Shown here one piece after another: positions 8,371-17,555 of a stretch of DNA of 54,579 nucleotides (position 1 is the stretch's first letter; each line of letters starts with the position of its first letter). The DNA comes from Promethearchaeota archaeon (GTDB lineage Archaea; Asgardarchaeota; Lokiarchaeia; Helarchaeales; RDOG01), in the NCBI GenBank assembly GCA_011365055.1, contig RDOG01000025.1:1-54579 (forward strand), given 5' to 3'. A model generated the notes under the pieces. That model saw nothing but the letters and a program-made list of their open reading frames with translations, ran no database searches and was not told the DNA's origin. Position numbers and translations under genes: made by a program.

Positions 8371-10014
8371 ATGGAAAATATAGAAAAACTGGAAGCTGAA
8401 TGGACTAAAAAAGCTAAAGTTGATGAATTAAAAAAGCATAAAAATAGTTCTGGGATTGAATTAAAACCCATTTATACGCCCGTTGATTTAAAAGGATGTA
8501 AATATGAAGAAGTTCTTGGATTTCCCGGCAAGTACCCCTTTACACGAGGCGTGTATCCTACTATGTATTTAGGTCGAAAATGGACCATGAGGCAATATTC
8601 TGGATTTCAAAGTGCAAGAGAAACTAATGAAAGATATAAATATTTGCTTCAACAAGGTCAAACAGGATTAAGTGTTGCATTTGATTTGCCTTCTCAGATG
8701 GGTTATGATTCAGATAGTGAATTATCGATTGGAGAAGTAGGTAGAACCGGTGTTCCTATTACTTCATTGCTAGATATGGAGGAATTGTTTGATGGGATTC
8801 CTCTAAATAAAGTGAGCACTTCGATGACAATTAATTCTCCCACTGCAATAATGCTAGCAATGTATATAGCTTTAGCTGAAAAACAAGGCGTGAAACTTGA
8901 AGATCTTCGCGGAACTGTCCAAAATGATATATTAAAAGAATATTTAGCCCGAAATACGTATATTTTTCCTCCTGAACCATCCATGAGGCTAGTAGCTGAT
9001 GTGATCGAATATTGTTCCAACCATTTACCCAATTTTAACACCATTTCAATTAGTGGATACCATATTAGAGAAGCAGGCGCTACTGCTGCTCAAGAAGTTG
9101 CTTTCACTATAGCAAATGCAATTGCTTATGTTGAAGAAGTTCTTAAAAGAGGTCTTGATTTTGATCAATTTGCCACGCGATTATCTTTTTTTTGGTGCAC
9201 TCATAATGATTTTTTTGAAGAAATAGCCAAATTTCGTGCTTCGAGACGGGTTTGGGCAAAAATTGCGAAAAATCGATTTAGTGCAAAAGATCCTAAGTCC
9301 ATGATGCTACGGTTTCATACGCAAACGATTGGATCGACTCTTACTGCTCAACAACCACTTTGTAATACTGTCCGAGTTTCTATTCAGACGCTAGCCGCAG
9401 TTTTAGGTGGTGCTCAATCTTTACATTCTAGTAGTTATGATGAGGCTTTGTGTTTACCAACTGAAGAATCTGTAAAACTTTCATTACGAACGCAACAGAT
9501 TATAGCATTCGAAACAGGAGTTGCAAATGTTATCGATCCACTTGGAGGATCCTATTACTTGGAAACCTTAACTAATCAAATGGAAGATGAAATCTTCAAA
9601 ATTATAAAGGAAATTGATGCTATTGGAGGCGCTGCAAAAGCAATAGAAACAGGATACATACCAAAACTAATTCAAGACAATTCTTATAAATTACAGAAAA
9701 GAATTGAGTCTGGAGAAGACATAATTGTTGGTGTAAATAAATATATTGAAGATGATGATGAATTACGTTGCCAGATTTTTCAAAGAGATACTGCTATCGA
9801 AAAGGAACAAATTGAAAAAGTCAAAAAAATTAAAATGAAGAGGGATGAAAAGATCGTAAAAGAGAAACTGGAACAAATAAGAAAAGTAGCATCAGATAAG
9901 GTAAATATGATGCCTATTTTTATAGATGCTGTTAAAAATTATGTCACTACAGAAGAAATATGTAATGTTTTAAGGGAAGTTTTTGGTGAATATAAACAAG
10001 TTAAATCAATTTGA
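8371..10014 (+). CDS. Methylmalonyl-CoA mutase, large (catalytic) subunit
   Basis: The substrate-binding TIM-barrel chain of adenosylcobalamin-dependent methylmalonyl-CoA mutase, interconverting succinyl-CoA and (R)-methylmalonyl-CoA. Diagnostic segments are FTRGVYPTMYLGRKWTMRQY (with the Tyr used for methylmalonyl-CoA), GLSVAFDLPSQMGYDSD, GTVQNDILKEY, ISGYHIREAGA and IDPLGGSYY. At 547 residues it lacks the C-terminal B12-binding domain, as in the split archaeal enzyme, so a small cobalamin-binding subunit must be encoded elsewhere. The ATG follows GAGTTGATT. The usual companion GTPase MeaB is not adjacent; the next gene is HflX. A related CoA mutase specificity cannot be wholly excluded. Confidence 0.93.
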   Translation: MENIEKLEAEWTKKAKVDELKKHKNSSGIELKPIYTPVDLKGCKYEEVLGFPGKYPFTRGVYPTMYLGRKWTMRQYSGFQSARETNERYKYLLQQGQTGLSVAFDLPSQMGYDSDSELSIGEVGRTGVPITSLLDMEELFDGIPLNKVSTSMTINSPTAIMLAMYIALAEKQGVKLEDLRGTVQNDILKEYLARNTYIFPPEPSMRLVADVIEYCSNHLPNFNTISISGYHIREAGATAAQEVAFTIANAIAYVEEVLKRGLDFDQFATRLSFFWCTHNDFFEEIAKFRASRRVWAKIAKNRFSAKDPKSMMLRFHTQTIGSTLTAQQPLCNTVRVSIQTLAAVLGGAQSLHSSSYDEALCLPTEESVKLSLRTQQIIAFETGVANVIDPLGGSYYLETLTNQMEDEIFKIIKEIDAIGGAAKAIETGYIPKLIQDNSYKLQKRIESGEDIIVGVNKYIEDDDELRCQIFQRDTAIEKEQIEKVKKIKMKRDEKIVKEKLEQIRKVASDKVNMMPIFIDAVKNYVTTEEICNVLREVFGEYKQVKSI

Positions 10015-10065
10015 TTTATTTTTCTTTTTGGAGTTGATTGCATAAACAAAAGGGCAATCATTTGC

Positions 10066-11148
10066 ATGCTTAAAACAAAAATCCATGACCATTCTATATG
10101 GAAACTTCAACTTGAAGAAGTCAAAAAATTAGCAGAATCCATCGATTATAGTATTGAAGAAATGGTCGTGCAAACCAAATTACACCCTAATCCAACTTTT
10201 ATTTTAGGATCAGGGAAAATTGAAGAATTAAAAGAAAAATTGATCGAACTTCAAGCTGATAATGTAATATTTTGGAATAATTTAACTTCTAAACAAACTT
10301 TAAACCTAAAACAAATTCTTTCTTATGAAAAAGAAGTCAACATTAAAGATAGATATGACTTGACACTTGAAATTTTTGAAAAAAATGCTACAGATAACCT
10401 ATCCAAAATGCAAATTGAATTAGCTAGGACGAGAAAACAACTACCATTATATAAATTGGAAGCAAATGTCACCTATAATAAAGACAAGGCAGGATTCCGG
10501 TCTGGTGGAGAATACGCGTTTCATTCAAAAATAAAAACTTATGATAAACGTATCGCTGGATTAAATAAAGAAATAGCAAAGTTTAAAGAAAATAAAATGA
10601 AAAATATAGAAAACCGTAAAAAAAGATTAAATTCCAGATTCATATGCTTGACCGGTTACTATAATGCAGGAAAAACCACTCTATTTAATAAATTAACAGG
10701 AAGCGAAAAACTAACAAGCGATAAACCATTTACTACCTTATCTTCAAAATATAGTAAATCAACTAGAAACCATGACTTATTTTTTATTGATACGATAGGT
10801 TTCGTTCTGGATTTAGATCCTCGACTCATTAAAAGCTTTGAATTAAACTTATTGGATATGCAATATGCAGATAAGCTCTTGTATCTAATTGATGCAACAG
10901 AAGATAAAGAGTTGATATTTAACAAAGCACAATATGGTTTGAATCTCCTAAACAAGCTTGATATTGATATTTTCAGTAAGATTATCATCATTTTCAATAA
11001 AATCGAAAAGTTAGAAAATTCAGAAGAATATATAGAAAATTTGATTGAAGAATTCCCTGCATTCTTCAAAAAACTGCCTCATCTTAACGTTAGTGGCGTT
11101 AATGGACAAAATATCGATTTAATTGTTGATCTTTTAATTAATGTTTAA
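10066..11148 (+). CDS. hflX: HflX-type GTPase
   Basis: A translational GTPase of the OBG-HflX class, known to bind the large ribosomal subunit and split or rescue stalled ribosomes. The N-terminal HflX domain (about residues 1-185) has the signature NPTFILGSGKIEELK and the long helical arm beginning QIELARTRKQLPLYK. The G domain has G1 GYYNAGKTTLFN, G2 TT within PFTTLSS, G3 DTIG and G4 NKIE. Length 360 matches archaeal HflX. It lies 51 nt after the mutase gene and may be cotranscribed. In bacteria a MeaB GTPase often follows methylmalonyl-CoA mutase, but this protein is clearly HflX. Confidence 0.92.
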   Translation: MLKTKIHDHSIWKLQLEEVKKLAESIDYSIEEMVVQTKLHPNPTFILGSGKIEELKEKLIELQADNVIFWNNLTSKQTLNLKQILSYEKEVNIKDRYDLTLEIFEKNATDNLSKMQIELARTRKQLPLYKLEANVTYNKDKAGFRSGGEYAFHSKIKTYDKRIAGLNKEIAKFKENKMKNIENRKKRLNSRFICLTGYYNAGKTTLFNKLTGSEKLTSDKPFTTLSSKYSKSTRNHDLFFIDTIGFVLDLDPRLIKSFELNLLDMQYADKLLYLIDATEDKELIFNKAQYGLNLLNKLDIDIFSKIIIIFNKIEKLENSEEYIENLIEEFPAFFKKLPHLNVSGVNGQNIDLIVDLLINV

Positions 11149-11227
11149 AATAAAGATTAATTTCTATATTTATTCTTATAAATAAATTCTTATAGGAGTA
11201 ATAATAAAATTTTAAAATATTTAGGAT

Positions 11228-11935
11228 GTGAATATAATGGCTTTAAATCCAATTGAATTAGTGGGTTACGGCATTGTTATTTTTGTATTAGTTGAAGTAA
11301 TAGTCTTAACGATAAAATTATTTAATGATTATAAAAAAACAAAATCAATTATGGTATTAAACTTTACATTAGTTTTCCTTTCCCTCATATCTTCAATAGT
11401 CCTTCTTATTTTAGAAAAAATAACTTTAAGTATCATTGTGAATTATGAATTATCCACAATTTTTGCATGGCTCGCAAGGATTGGTGTAAGCATGGCTTTC
11501 ATTTTTATTGCAATTATTTCTTTCGATCTCACTTATCCTGAAAAAAAGAAGACCCTGATAATTCCTATCATAATATTTTTTGTTATATTTTTGATCTATA
11601 ATTATTTTGTAATATTTAGTGGATATCCCTATACCTACATCCAGGAGGCAGAATTTGTACATGATCCAATCGTTCTAATTACTCTATATGTCATGCTAAT
11701 TCCAGTTTCAAACATTAGCACGGTCGTTTTTTTCTATTTCTCGATAGTTAATAGAGAAAATCCGACAGCTTCTCGTAGAAGCTTTTGGATGGGTTTTTCG
11801 ATTTTGTTATTCATCATCGCATATTTATTCGAAATTGCTCCAATTGCTGTGATAATTTCCGTTCCAATGCGAGCACTTTACATAGTTTCTGCATCTATTC
11901 TCTATTATACCTTCACTAAAACTCCCAAAGATTAA
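11228..11935 (+). CDS. Multi-pass membrane protein, about seven helices
   Basis: A 235-residue, strongly hydrophobic protein with about seven predicted transmembrane helices, short loops and a basic C-terminal end. The arrangement of hydrophobic stretches resembles the seven-helix sensor modules found at the front of archaeal signalling proteins, but there is no attached kinase or other soluble domain. The ATG at 11237 (MALNP), three codons after the GTG-proximal start used here, is a good alternative because GGATGTGA lies just before it. It follows hflX by 79 nt on the same strand. Function unknown. Confidence 0.65.
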   Translation: MNIMALNPIELVGYGIVIFVLVEVIVLTIKLFNDYKKTKSIMVLNFTLVFLSLISSIVLLILEKITLSIIVNYELSTIFAWLARIGVSMAFIFIAIISFDLTYPEKKKTLIIPIIIFFVIFLIYNYFVIFSGYPYTYIQEAEFVHDPIVLITLYVMLIPVSNISTVVFFYFSIVNRENPTASRRSFWMGFSILLFIIAYLFEIAPIAVIISVPMRALYIVSASILYYTFTKTPKD

Positions 11936-12228
11936 AAAAATATCAAACTAATATCATTTCTTTTTAAAAATACATCCTTAATAACGATAAATGCAATTTT
12001 TAATTCATAAAAAAACCAACATTTATAATTAAAATGAATCAGCAAATCCCAGTTTCGAATCCGACTAAAACAACATTACTTCTATTACTTTCTTAAAATA
12101 GTTTTATTCTTTAAATAAAATGGAATATAAATAATTTAGAGAGGTAAAAACCTCAAGTTATATAGGAAATGGAGAATTTTTCTTGAATTACTATTTTATT
12201 TTATAATGGGAATTACAGATGATAAGAA

Positions 12229-13272
12229 ATGGAAAATGGAGAAAAAAAAGAAAATTTTGAATTTGTAAACATTCAGGAAAAAGATGTAAATAACTTCATC
12301 AAATTTTTAAAAGGAATTCGACCTGATTATCCCTATCGTTGGTTCTTTGACCCTATTTGGATTCGTGAACGAGTTGTTGACGAAAATTATATCTGGGGTG
12401 TTGTGAAAAGACCTGGAACTGACCGAATAATTGGGACTGTAATTTGTTATTATGACATTGAAAAAAATATCTCGGTTCTGAAATTACTTCTCGTACACCC
12501 AAATTTTCGAAAGATAGGAATTTTAAATTCCATATTTTTCAAAAGAATTAATGAAGATAGAGTTGTTGACAGGATAAGGTTTCATAAACCTAATCTTTTA
12601 TTTGCTGAAATTTTAAATGGTCATTTAACATCTCAAAAGATGATAATACGAATGAACATGTCATTTTTAGGTTATTTCCCAAATAAAACACGTATAAATG
12701 ATGTCAATGCGGATTTGATCCCGTGTGCTTTATTTTTCAATCAAAAACATTCCAATATTTTAATTGATGAACGAATTGTGGATAACGTGAATGTAATATT
12801 AAATGACAAAAAATTAATCAAATTACGAACAATTAAAACCGGAATAGAAGAGCAAAAGATTAAAAAATTGAATTTTAAATTCAAACTTTCAAAAACTATT
12901 GATAAAACGCTTCATGAAATCATTCGAGTGTCTAATGAAGATGGAGATACATTAGAATTCAAGTATAATAAATACTTAAATAATATTACAGAAGCAAGAA
13001 TTTCGAGTGATAATCCTGAAATCATACATTTTCTCGTCAATTATTTGAAAAATTATAATGCTGATTACACAGAAATTATGATTCCTCCAAATTTAATGAT
13101 GCAAGATATTATGCTGCAAAATGATCTGTTATTCACGGGCTTTTTGCCAAATTTTTGGAAAGGATCGGATGTTTTAGCATTTATTACTTGGAAAAACAGA
13201 CCTTTTTTAATTCATAGAGCAAAAAATCTTTTCGATAATGTAATGCGAGGTGTTGTCTATGCTGCAAAATAA
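12229..13272 (+). CDS. GNAT-family acetyltransferase-like protein
   Basis: A 347-residue protein whose N-terminal half has GNAT features: beta strands around WGVVKRPGTDRIIGTVICYY, then LKLLLVHPNFRKIGILNSIF, where V-HP-FRK-GI corresponds to the acetyl-CoA-binding motif A. The C-terminal half looks like a second, degenerate GNAT-type lobe ending in LLFTGFLPNFW. Family members acetylate small molecules or proteins; the substrate is unknown. Its end overlaps the start of the radical SAM gene by 14 nt, so the two are translationally coupled and probably act in one pathway. A 293-nt gap upstream holds no other gene. Confidence 0.7.
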   Translation: MENGEKKENFEFVNIQEKDVNNFIKFLKGIRPDYPYRWFFDPIWIRERVVDENYIWGVVKRPGTDRIIGTVICYYDIEKNISVLKLLLVHPNFRKIGILNSIFFKRINEDRVVDRIRFHKPNLLFAEILNGHLTSQKMIIRMNMSFLGYFPNKTRINDVNADLIPCALFFNQKHSNILIDERIVDNVNVILNDKKLIKLRTIKTGIEEQKIKKLNFKFKLSKTIDKTLHEIIRVSNEDGDTLEFKYNKYLNNITEARISSDNPEIIHFLVNYLKNYNADYTEIMIPPNLMMQDIMLQNDLLFTGFLPNFWKGSDVLAFITWKNRPFLIHRAKNLFDNVMRGVVYAAK

Positions 13273-14683
13273 AATCTTATTTGTCCATGCTTGTACAAAA
13301 GGATATTCTTTATGGGATCGAAGAGAATATATTTTGAGTAGACCACAATTTGATAAATATTATGATAAAGAGTTTCTTGAAAAAACAATAGATAAAAAAA
13401 ATTATTATGAAGAGGATTTGTTATACTCAGAGGGTAACATAGGTGGTGAATTTATTTCTCAGAATATCTCAACACCCTCTAAAGTCATACATGAATATTT
13501 AACTATTGATATTTTAAAACGAGAAATTGAGGATTTTAAACCCACTCACGTTGGCTTTTCGGTTACTATGTTTGGATATGAATTGTTTAAGGAATGCTCA
13601 CATTTTATTAGGAGTAATTATCCTAATATTAAAATAATTGCAGGAGATGTTGGTGCACTTGCGCCTGGAACTGAAAATTATGCAGATCATGTATGTAAAG
13701 GCGAAGGTACAAGATTTATTCGAATGATTTTTGGAGAGGATCCAGACAAAGAGATCAAAATCCCTTGTACTAAAATGAAGCGTTTCAGACCAAATCCCCT
13801 TGATCGGAATAAACAAGTTCAAAGTTATTTTGGAGTACTTACCACGAATTTAGGTTGCGGGATGGGGTGTGATTTCTGCGTAACTCATGCATTATATGGT
13901 GGGAATTATTTCATTGGCGAACCAGAATCTATTAAACAAGCCATGCTTGACATGGCTAAAAATATAAGTGGTAATTCTAAAGACTATGACATCAGTCTTG
14001 TTTTGACTGATCCATTAGCTTTTCAAAATGAGGCAAAATGGCTCAAAGTAATCGAACTAATGAAAGGAGAAAGCTACTTCTTCCATATTAATGCTCTTAC
14101 TAGTAGTCGTTTGCTGAAAAAATATGGACAAAAGGATAGACTTCTCGATAAATTCCAAAGATCTGAAGAAATAGAGCTTTCTCTTGTAGAATTGGGTGTA
14201 GAAACAGTTGATCCATTATATCGAAAAAACATAAAAACTGATTGGAAGCAATTATTAACTGATATACACGATCGAGGAATTATTTCAACACTTTCCATGA
14301 TTGTTGGATTCGATTTTCACGATAAAGCAAGTGCTATTAATGATGTAAACACTGTTATCTCATATGATCCAATGGTACTTATCGTGGCTAATTTAAGAAT
14401 TCAATATGAAACACAATTATGGTATGACTATCAAAAACAAAACCGACTCTTAGATGTCCCACCTGAATTTCGATATTTATGGGGGTATCAAGCATTCAAA
14501 CATCCTCATTTTGAACCACGTTTTAAAGATTGTCTTCCCTTAATGCTAGAAATAAGAGATGAACAAAATAAATTAGGACGAGTTTATCAGCGCGCAATTA
14601 ATGTCATTAAACGAAGAAAGCAGTCGCCATACAACCAAAGGTTATTAAATATAGGAAAAATGTTACAAAAATTAAAGACTTGA
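13259..14683 (+). CDS. B12-binding-type radical SAM protein
   Basis: A radical SAM enzyme with an N-terminal cobalamin-binding-like Rossmann domain (PTHVGFSVTMFGYELFKEC and IIAGDVGALAPG) followed by the iron-sulphur motif CGMGCDFC (CxxxCxxC). The ATG at 13259 is preferred over the in-frame GTG at 13250 because GAGG sits 8 nt before it. It overlaps the GNAT gene by 14 nt. The Cys motif is followed by a region with few recognisable signatures, and the C-terminus is basic. Substrate unknown: related enzymes methylate or rearrange unreactive carbons in cofactors, lipids or peptides. It is not lysine 2,3-aminomutase, so the pair is not AblA/AblB. The 3' end overlaps the convergent next gene by 12 nt. 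Confidence 0.82.
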   Translation: MLQNKILFVHACTKGYSLWDRREYILSRPQFDKYYDKEFLEKTIDKKNYYEEDLLYSEGNIGGEFISQNISTPSKVIHEYLTIDILKREIEDFKPTHVGFSVTMFGYELFKECSHFIRSNYPNIKIIAGDVGALAPGTENYADHVCKGEGTRFIRMIFGEDPDKEIKIPCTKMKRFRPNPLDRNKQVQSYFGVLTTNLGCGMGCDFCVTHALYGGNYFIGEPESIKQAMLDMAKNISGNSKDYDISLVLTDPLAFQNEAKWLKVIELMKGESYFFHINALTSSRLLKKYGQKDRLLDKFQRSEEIELSLVELGVETVDPLYRKNIKTDWKQLLTDIHDRGIISTLSMIVGFDFHDKASAINDVNTVISYDPMVLIVANLRIQYETQLWYDYQKQNRLLDVPPEFRYLWGYQAFKHPHFEPRFKDCLPLMLEIRDEQNKLGRVYQRAINVIKRRKQSPYNQRLLNIGKMLQKLKT

Positions 14684-15736
14684 AAAAACCAGATATTCAT
14701 TATATTTTTTTATTTCGTATTTTATTTTTAAATAATCAAATGTTTTTTTTAACATGTCTTCAACAATTTCAATGTTCGGATAAAATTTGATTTCATGTTT
14801 TTTTCCCTTATTGAAGGTTAAAAAAGAGACCAAATGCAGTTTTTCATAAAACTTGAAGATGTTTGAAATTGTTCGATTCTTGTCTTGGTTTTTGAGAGAA
14901 TCTACAATGGACTTATATGGAACTATTTCAGAGCCTATTTCATCTTTATTTAAAATTGATTTTAAATATTCGTTATCTATTATTATATTAAAATGATCAT
15001 TTAAGTTATTCCAAATACCCGAATTTCCATTTTCATCATTTACCATCATCTCAGGATTGGAAAAATATTCAATTATTTTTTGTCTTGCCTCTTCTTGGCT
15101 AGATCCTGGCCTAACGACAATTCTAATATCCGTTCCGCTTATCGATTTATTATATTCTTTTAATTGCCAATTACTCTTGAAATAACTTATAGTTAATAAT
15201 AATATTTTAGAATACCATTCTAAACTTGCAGGATTTTTCCCAGATAAAGTTAATACTGCTAAATCTTTTTCTCCAATGATATAATCAAATTTTTCAACAA
15301 TGTTATTTTCTCGTACCATTCGTGCAAAAAGCTCTAATTGCCGAGGTCTAATACTCTTTATATCAAACATTGAATATTGTTCCAATAATGGAATCCGTAA
15401 TTCAATGGCTTTTTCAATATCGGGTACGAAATATCTAAGATGATCGGCCATTTGTTCAAAGACTGCTCCATATTCTAACACTTTATTCAATCTTAATTGT
15501 TGAGTCCGTTTATCAAGGAGTTCACTCGCTACAAATTTTTTAATTTCTTCGTCGGTTAAGTCTTTTAATATCTCATCTTCAATAAGAGCCATCGATAAAT
15601 CAATCATTTTTGAAAGATAGGGTGAAAAATTTCCATCTCCTCCACATTTCTTTAATATGTATTGAATCTGGCTTTCCTTTATGTAAACATTCTTTCGTTC
15701 TTTTTTTTCCTTTTTAACTATCTTTGACTTAGGCAT
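14672..15736 (-). CDS. Uncharacterised soluble protein
   Basis: A 354-residue protein I do not recognise. The ATG at 15736 is preferred to an upstream frame extension to 15778 because that extension is poor in coding character. The N-terminus is strongly basic (Lys-rich, about residues 1-15). Next comes a helical, acidic region (about 20-110), then a mixed alpha/beta part, and a C-terminal domain that alternates charged helices and strands. There is no signal peptide, membrane helix, Cys cluster or nucleotide-binding loop. The gene is convergent with the radical SAM gene and overlaps its end by 12 nt. Possibly nucleic-acid binding from its basic N-terminus; that is a guess. Confidence 0.55.
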   Translation of the reverse strand: MPKSKIVKKEKKERKNVYIKESQIQYILKKCGGDGNFSPYLSKMIDLSMALIEDEILKDLTDEEIKKFVASELLDKRTQQLRLNKVLEYGAVFEQMADHLRYFVPDIEKAIELRIPLLEQYSMFDIKSIRPRQLELFARMVRENNIVEKFDYIIGEKDLAVLTLSGKNPASLEWYSKILLLTISYFKSNWQLKEYNKSISGTDIRIVVRPGSSQEEARQKIIEYFSNPEMMVNDENGNSGIWNNLNDHFNIIIDNEYLKSILNKDEIGSEIVPYKSIVDSLKNQDKNRTISNIFKFYEKLHLVSFLTFNKGKKHEIKFYPNIEIVEDMLKKTFDYLKIKYEIKKYNEYLVFSSL

Positions 15737-15955
15737 TTTATTATCACAAAAAAAAAATTTATGAGTACATAGTGGCATAGATGTGGTATAAATATATTTG
15801 CTAACAATGTTTTATTTTTTTATATTTCCAAGAAATTGCTTTTTTTTTCAAAAATTAACATCATAATCTTGCCATATATTTATTAAATATTATAAAAAAT
15901 TCTTTATTTCCGTATAATTATCTAATTAATTTCTCTCTTATTTTTTATCAAAATA

Positions 15956-16082
15956 GTATATATAAAACGAAATAATATGGTACTTTGTCGGACTAGGTCT
16001 TTCCTTCCGAATAACTCCCCACACAATTAGTAAAGAGGGAAATAGATAGGGAGGAAAGGGGGTTAATTCTATTTTTTTTCTT
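15956..16082 (+). ncRNA. Candidate small structured RNA with TATA box and poly-T end
   Basis: TATATATAAAA (15956-15966) is a strong archaeal TATA element. A start about 25 nt downstream would give an RNA of about 85-95 nt beginning near GGACTAGGTC. TTTCCTTCC at 16000-16008 pairs with GGGAGGAAA at 16049-16057 (nine pairs, one G-U). Inside it TCCC at 16016-16019 can pair with GGGA at 16037-16040. A G run (16058-16062) follows and then eight T residues (about 16071-16078) that could end transcription. The element stands out as G/C-rich in an AT-rich gap. It is not a tRNA. The flanking parts of the gap (15737-15955 and 16083-16269) show nothing else. Confidence 0.4.
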
Positions 16083-16269
16083 ATTAAATCATTAAAATAT
16101 TTTAAATAATCAATTATTTCTTTAAAAACGCATCATTTCTTCTGCATATTTGATCGTTAAAAAAATTAAAAGTAATAAGTTGTCGATTTCATCTAATTTT
16201 TTCCCATCTTTTGAAAAGTAATTATTAGTTAGATTATAAAAACAATAAAAAAAATAGGAAAAAATTTAA

Positions 16270-17214
16270 TCATTTTTTTCTTATTTCTGATTTTTTAATC
16301 AAGATATTTTTTAAATCTTGAGCTAATTGACTCAATCTATTTGATGTTGTGTTTATCTCTTCCATTGAGGCAGTCTGTTCTTCGGTAGATGTACTTATCT
16401 CAGACATGGCGGAGGAAGTTTCTTCTCCTGTTGCTGTAACTTCTTCAATTTTGCTAGTAATATCTTCAATCAAGCTAACTGTTTTATTTATTTTATTAAT
16501 TATACCTTTAATATTCTCACTAGAACTGCTAACTGCAGCTTTTGATTCTTCTGCGAGTTTTCTGACCTCATCTGCAACAACTGCAAAGCCTCTACCATAT
16601 TGCCCGGCGCGACCTGCTTCGATACTTGCATTTAAAGCGAGTAAATTAGTCTGTTCAGAAATATTTACAATAATTTCCATTATTTTTTGAATATTATTAC
16701 TAGAACTTTTGACATCTGTTGCAAGTTTATTTATATTCAACGCAGATTCGCTAATTTCGGTTAACTGATGAACCTGTTCTTTTACACTATTGGTGATTTC
16801 GATGGTTGTTGAAGAAATTTCTTCCGCTGAAGCGTTCACTTCGCTTGCATTGGCTACTAACTCAGTTGCTATATTTGAAATATTAATACTTGTTTTACCA
16901 CTCTGGTTTACAATAATTTGAAGGCTTTCTCTTGAATTTTTAACTGTTTTTATCATGTAAATTATCATATACAATATAAAAATAAAACCTGGTGGTAAAA
17001 TACAAAGAAGCATTACGAGGTCACTATTCAAATACGTTATAATAATGATTGTTAAAATTAGTAATGTACCTAATGAACCAAGAAATCCGGCGGTCATTTT
17101 GAATTCCGTGTTTCTGAAATTCCTTCCCGTATAAAAGAAAAAAATCGCTATAAAAGTTATTACTAAAATTGTTGCAATAATAATTAATAATTCAGTTGGT
17201 ACTATAATTTGCAC
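16270..17214 (-). CDS. MCP-like transmembrane signalling protein
   Basis: A 314-residue protein with three hydrophobic helices (about residues 5-27, 38-60 and 67-90), almost no extracellular domain, and a cytoplasmic methyl-accepting chemotaxis signalling domain. The highly conserved hairpin tip is visible as [19 protein letters not shown] followed by [18 protein letters not shown], the part that contacts CheA and CheW in known systems. Start is GTG with GGTGA about 6 nt upstream. No CheA, CheW, CheB or archaellum gene is in the window. A poly-T run (about 17227-17244) lies upstream. Bacterial-style sequence suggests horizontal acquisition, but that cannot be tested here. Confidence 0.85.
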   Translation of the reverse strand: MQIIVPTELLIIIATILVITFIAIFFFYTGRNFRNTEFKMTAGFLGSLGTLLILTIIIITYLNSDLVMLLCILPPGFIFILYMIIYMIKTVKNSRESLQIIVNQSGKTSINISNIATELVANASEVNASAEEISSTTIEITNSVKEQVHQLTEISESALNINKLATDVKSSSNNIQKIMEIIVNISEQTNLLALNASIEAGRAGQYGRGFAVVADEVRKLAEESKAAVSSSSENIKGIINKINKTVSLIEDITSKIEEVTATGEETSSAMSEISTSTEEQTASMEEINTTSNRLSQLAQDLKNILIKKSEIRKK

Positions 17215-17555
17215 CTATATTCACCAATTTTTTTTTTTTTTTTTCTGCGATAAGATAAAATCAAACGTAATTTAAATATTTGATTAGTTGTTTTCTCAAG
17301 GTTCTTACTCTACAATGAAAGTGATGGATAAAAATAATCAATTTTATACAAAATTTCACAAGCTTTGTTAGAATAAAACTCCATTCTTACATGTTCTAAA
17401 CTGAATTTTTATAAAGAAAAACAATTAGCAATAATTATTAATTAATATATAGATGAATACTTTTTTATTAATAGGAAAGAATCAAAGTCCAAATTAAAAT
17501 CATTTAAAATTTTTCAATCTCAGAAGATATTTGAAAATTGATATAAATTTAGGAT
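17215..17555. other. 341-base divergent promoter region
   Basis: This AT-rich gap lies between the MCP-like gene (minus) and the VWA-RING gene (plus). It holds a run of about 18 T residues next to the MCP start, TTTTTATAAAG near 17408-17418 as a plausible plus-strand TATA element, and no ORF, hairpin or tRNA that I can support. Confidence 0.4.

Noticed and set aside
12040..12072. TTTCGAATCC resembling a tRNA T-loop
   Set aside because: Flanking bases do not pair as a T stem on either strand and no acceptor or anticodon arms are found.
12229..14683. GNAT plus radical SAM as the AblB/AblA pair for N-acetyl-beta-lysine
   Set aside because: The radical SAM protein has a B12-binding-like domain and lacks lysine 2,3-aminomutase features; the order is also reversed.
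15956..16082. SECIS element of a selenoprotein
   Set aside because: No neighbouring gene has an in-frame TGA and the conserved SECIS internal loop is not seen.
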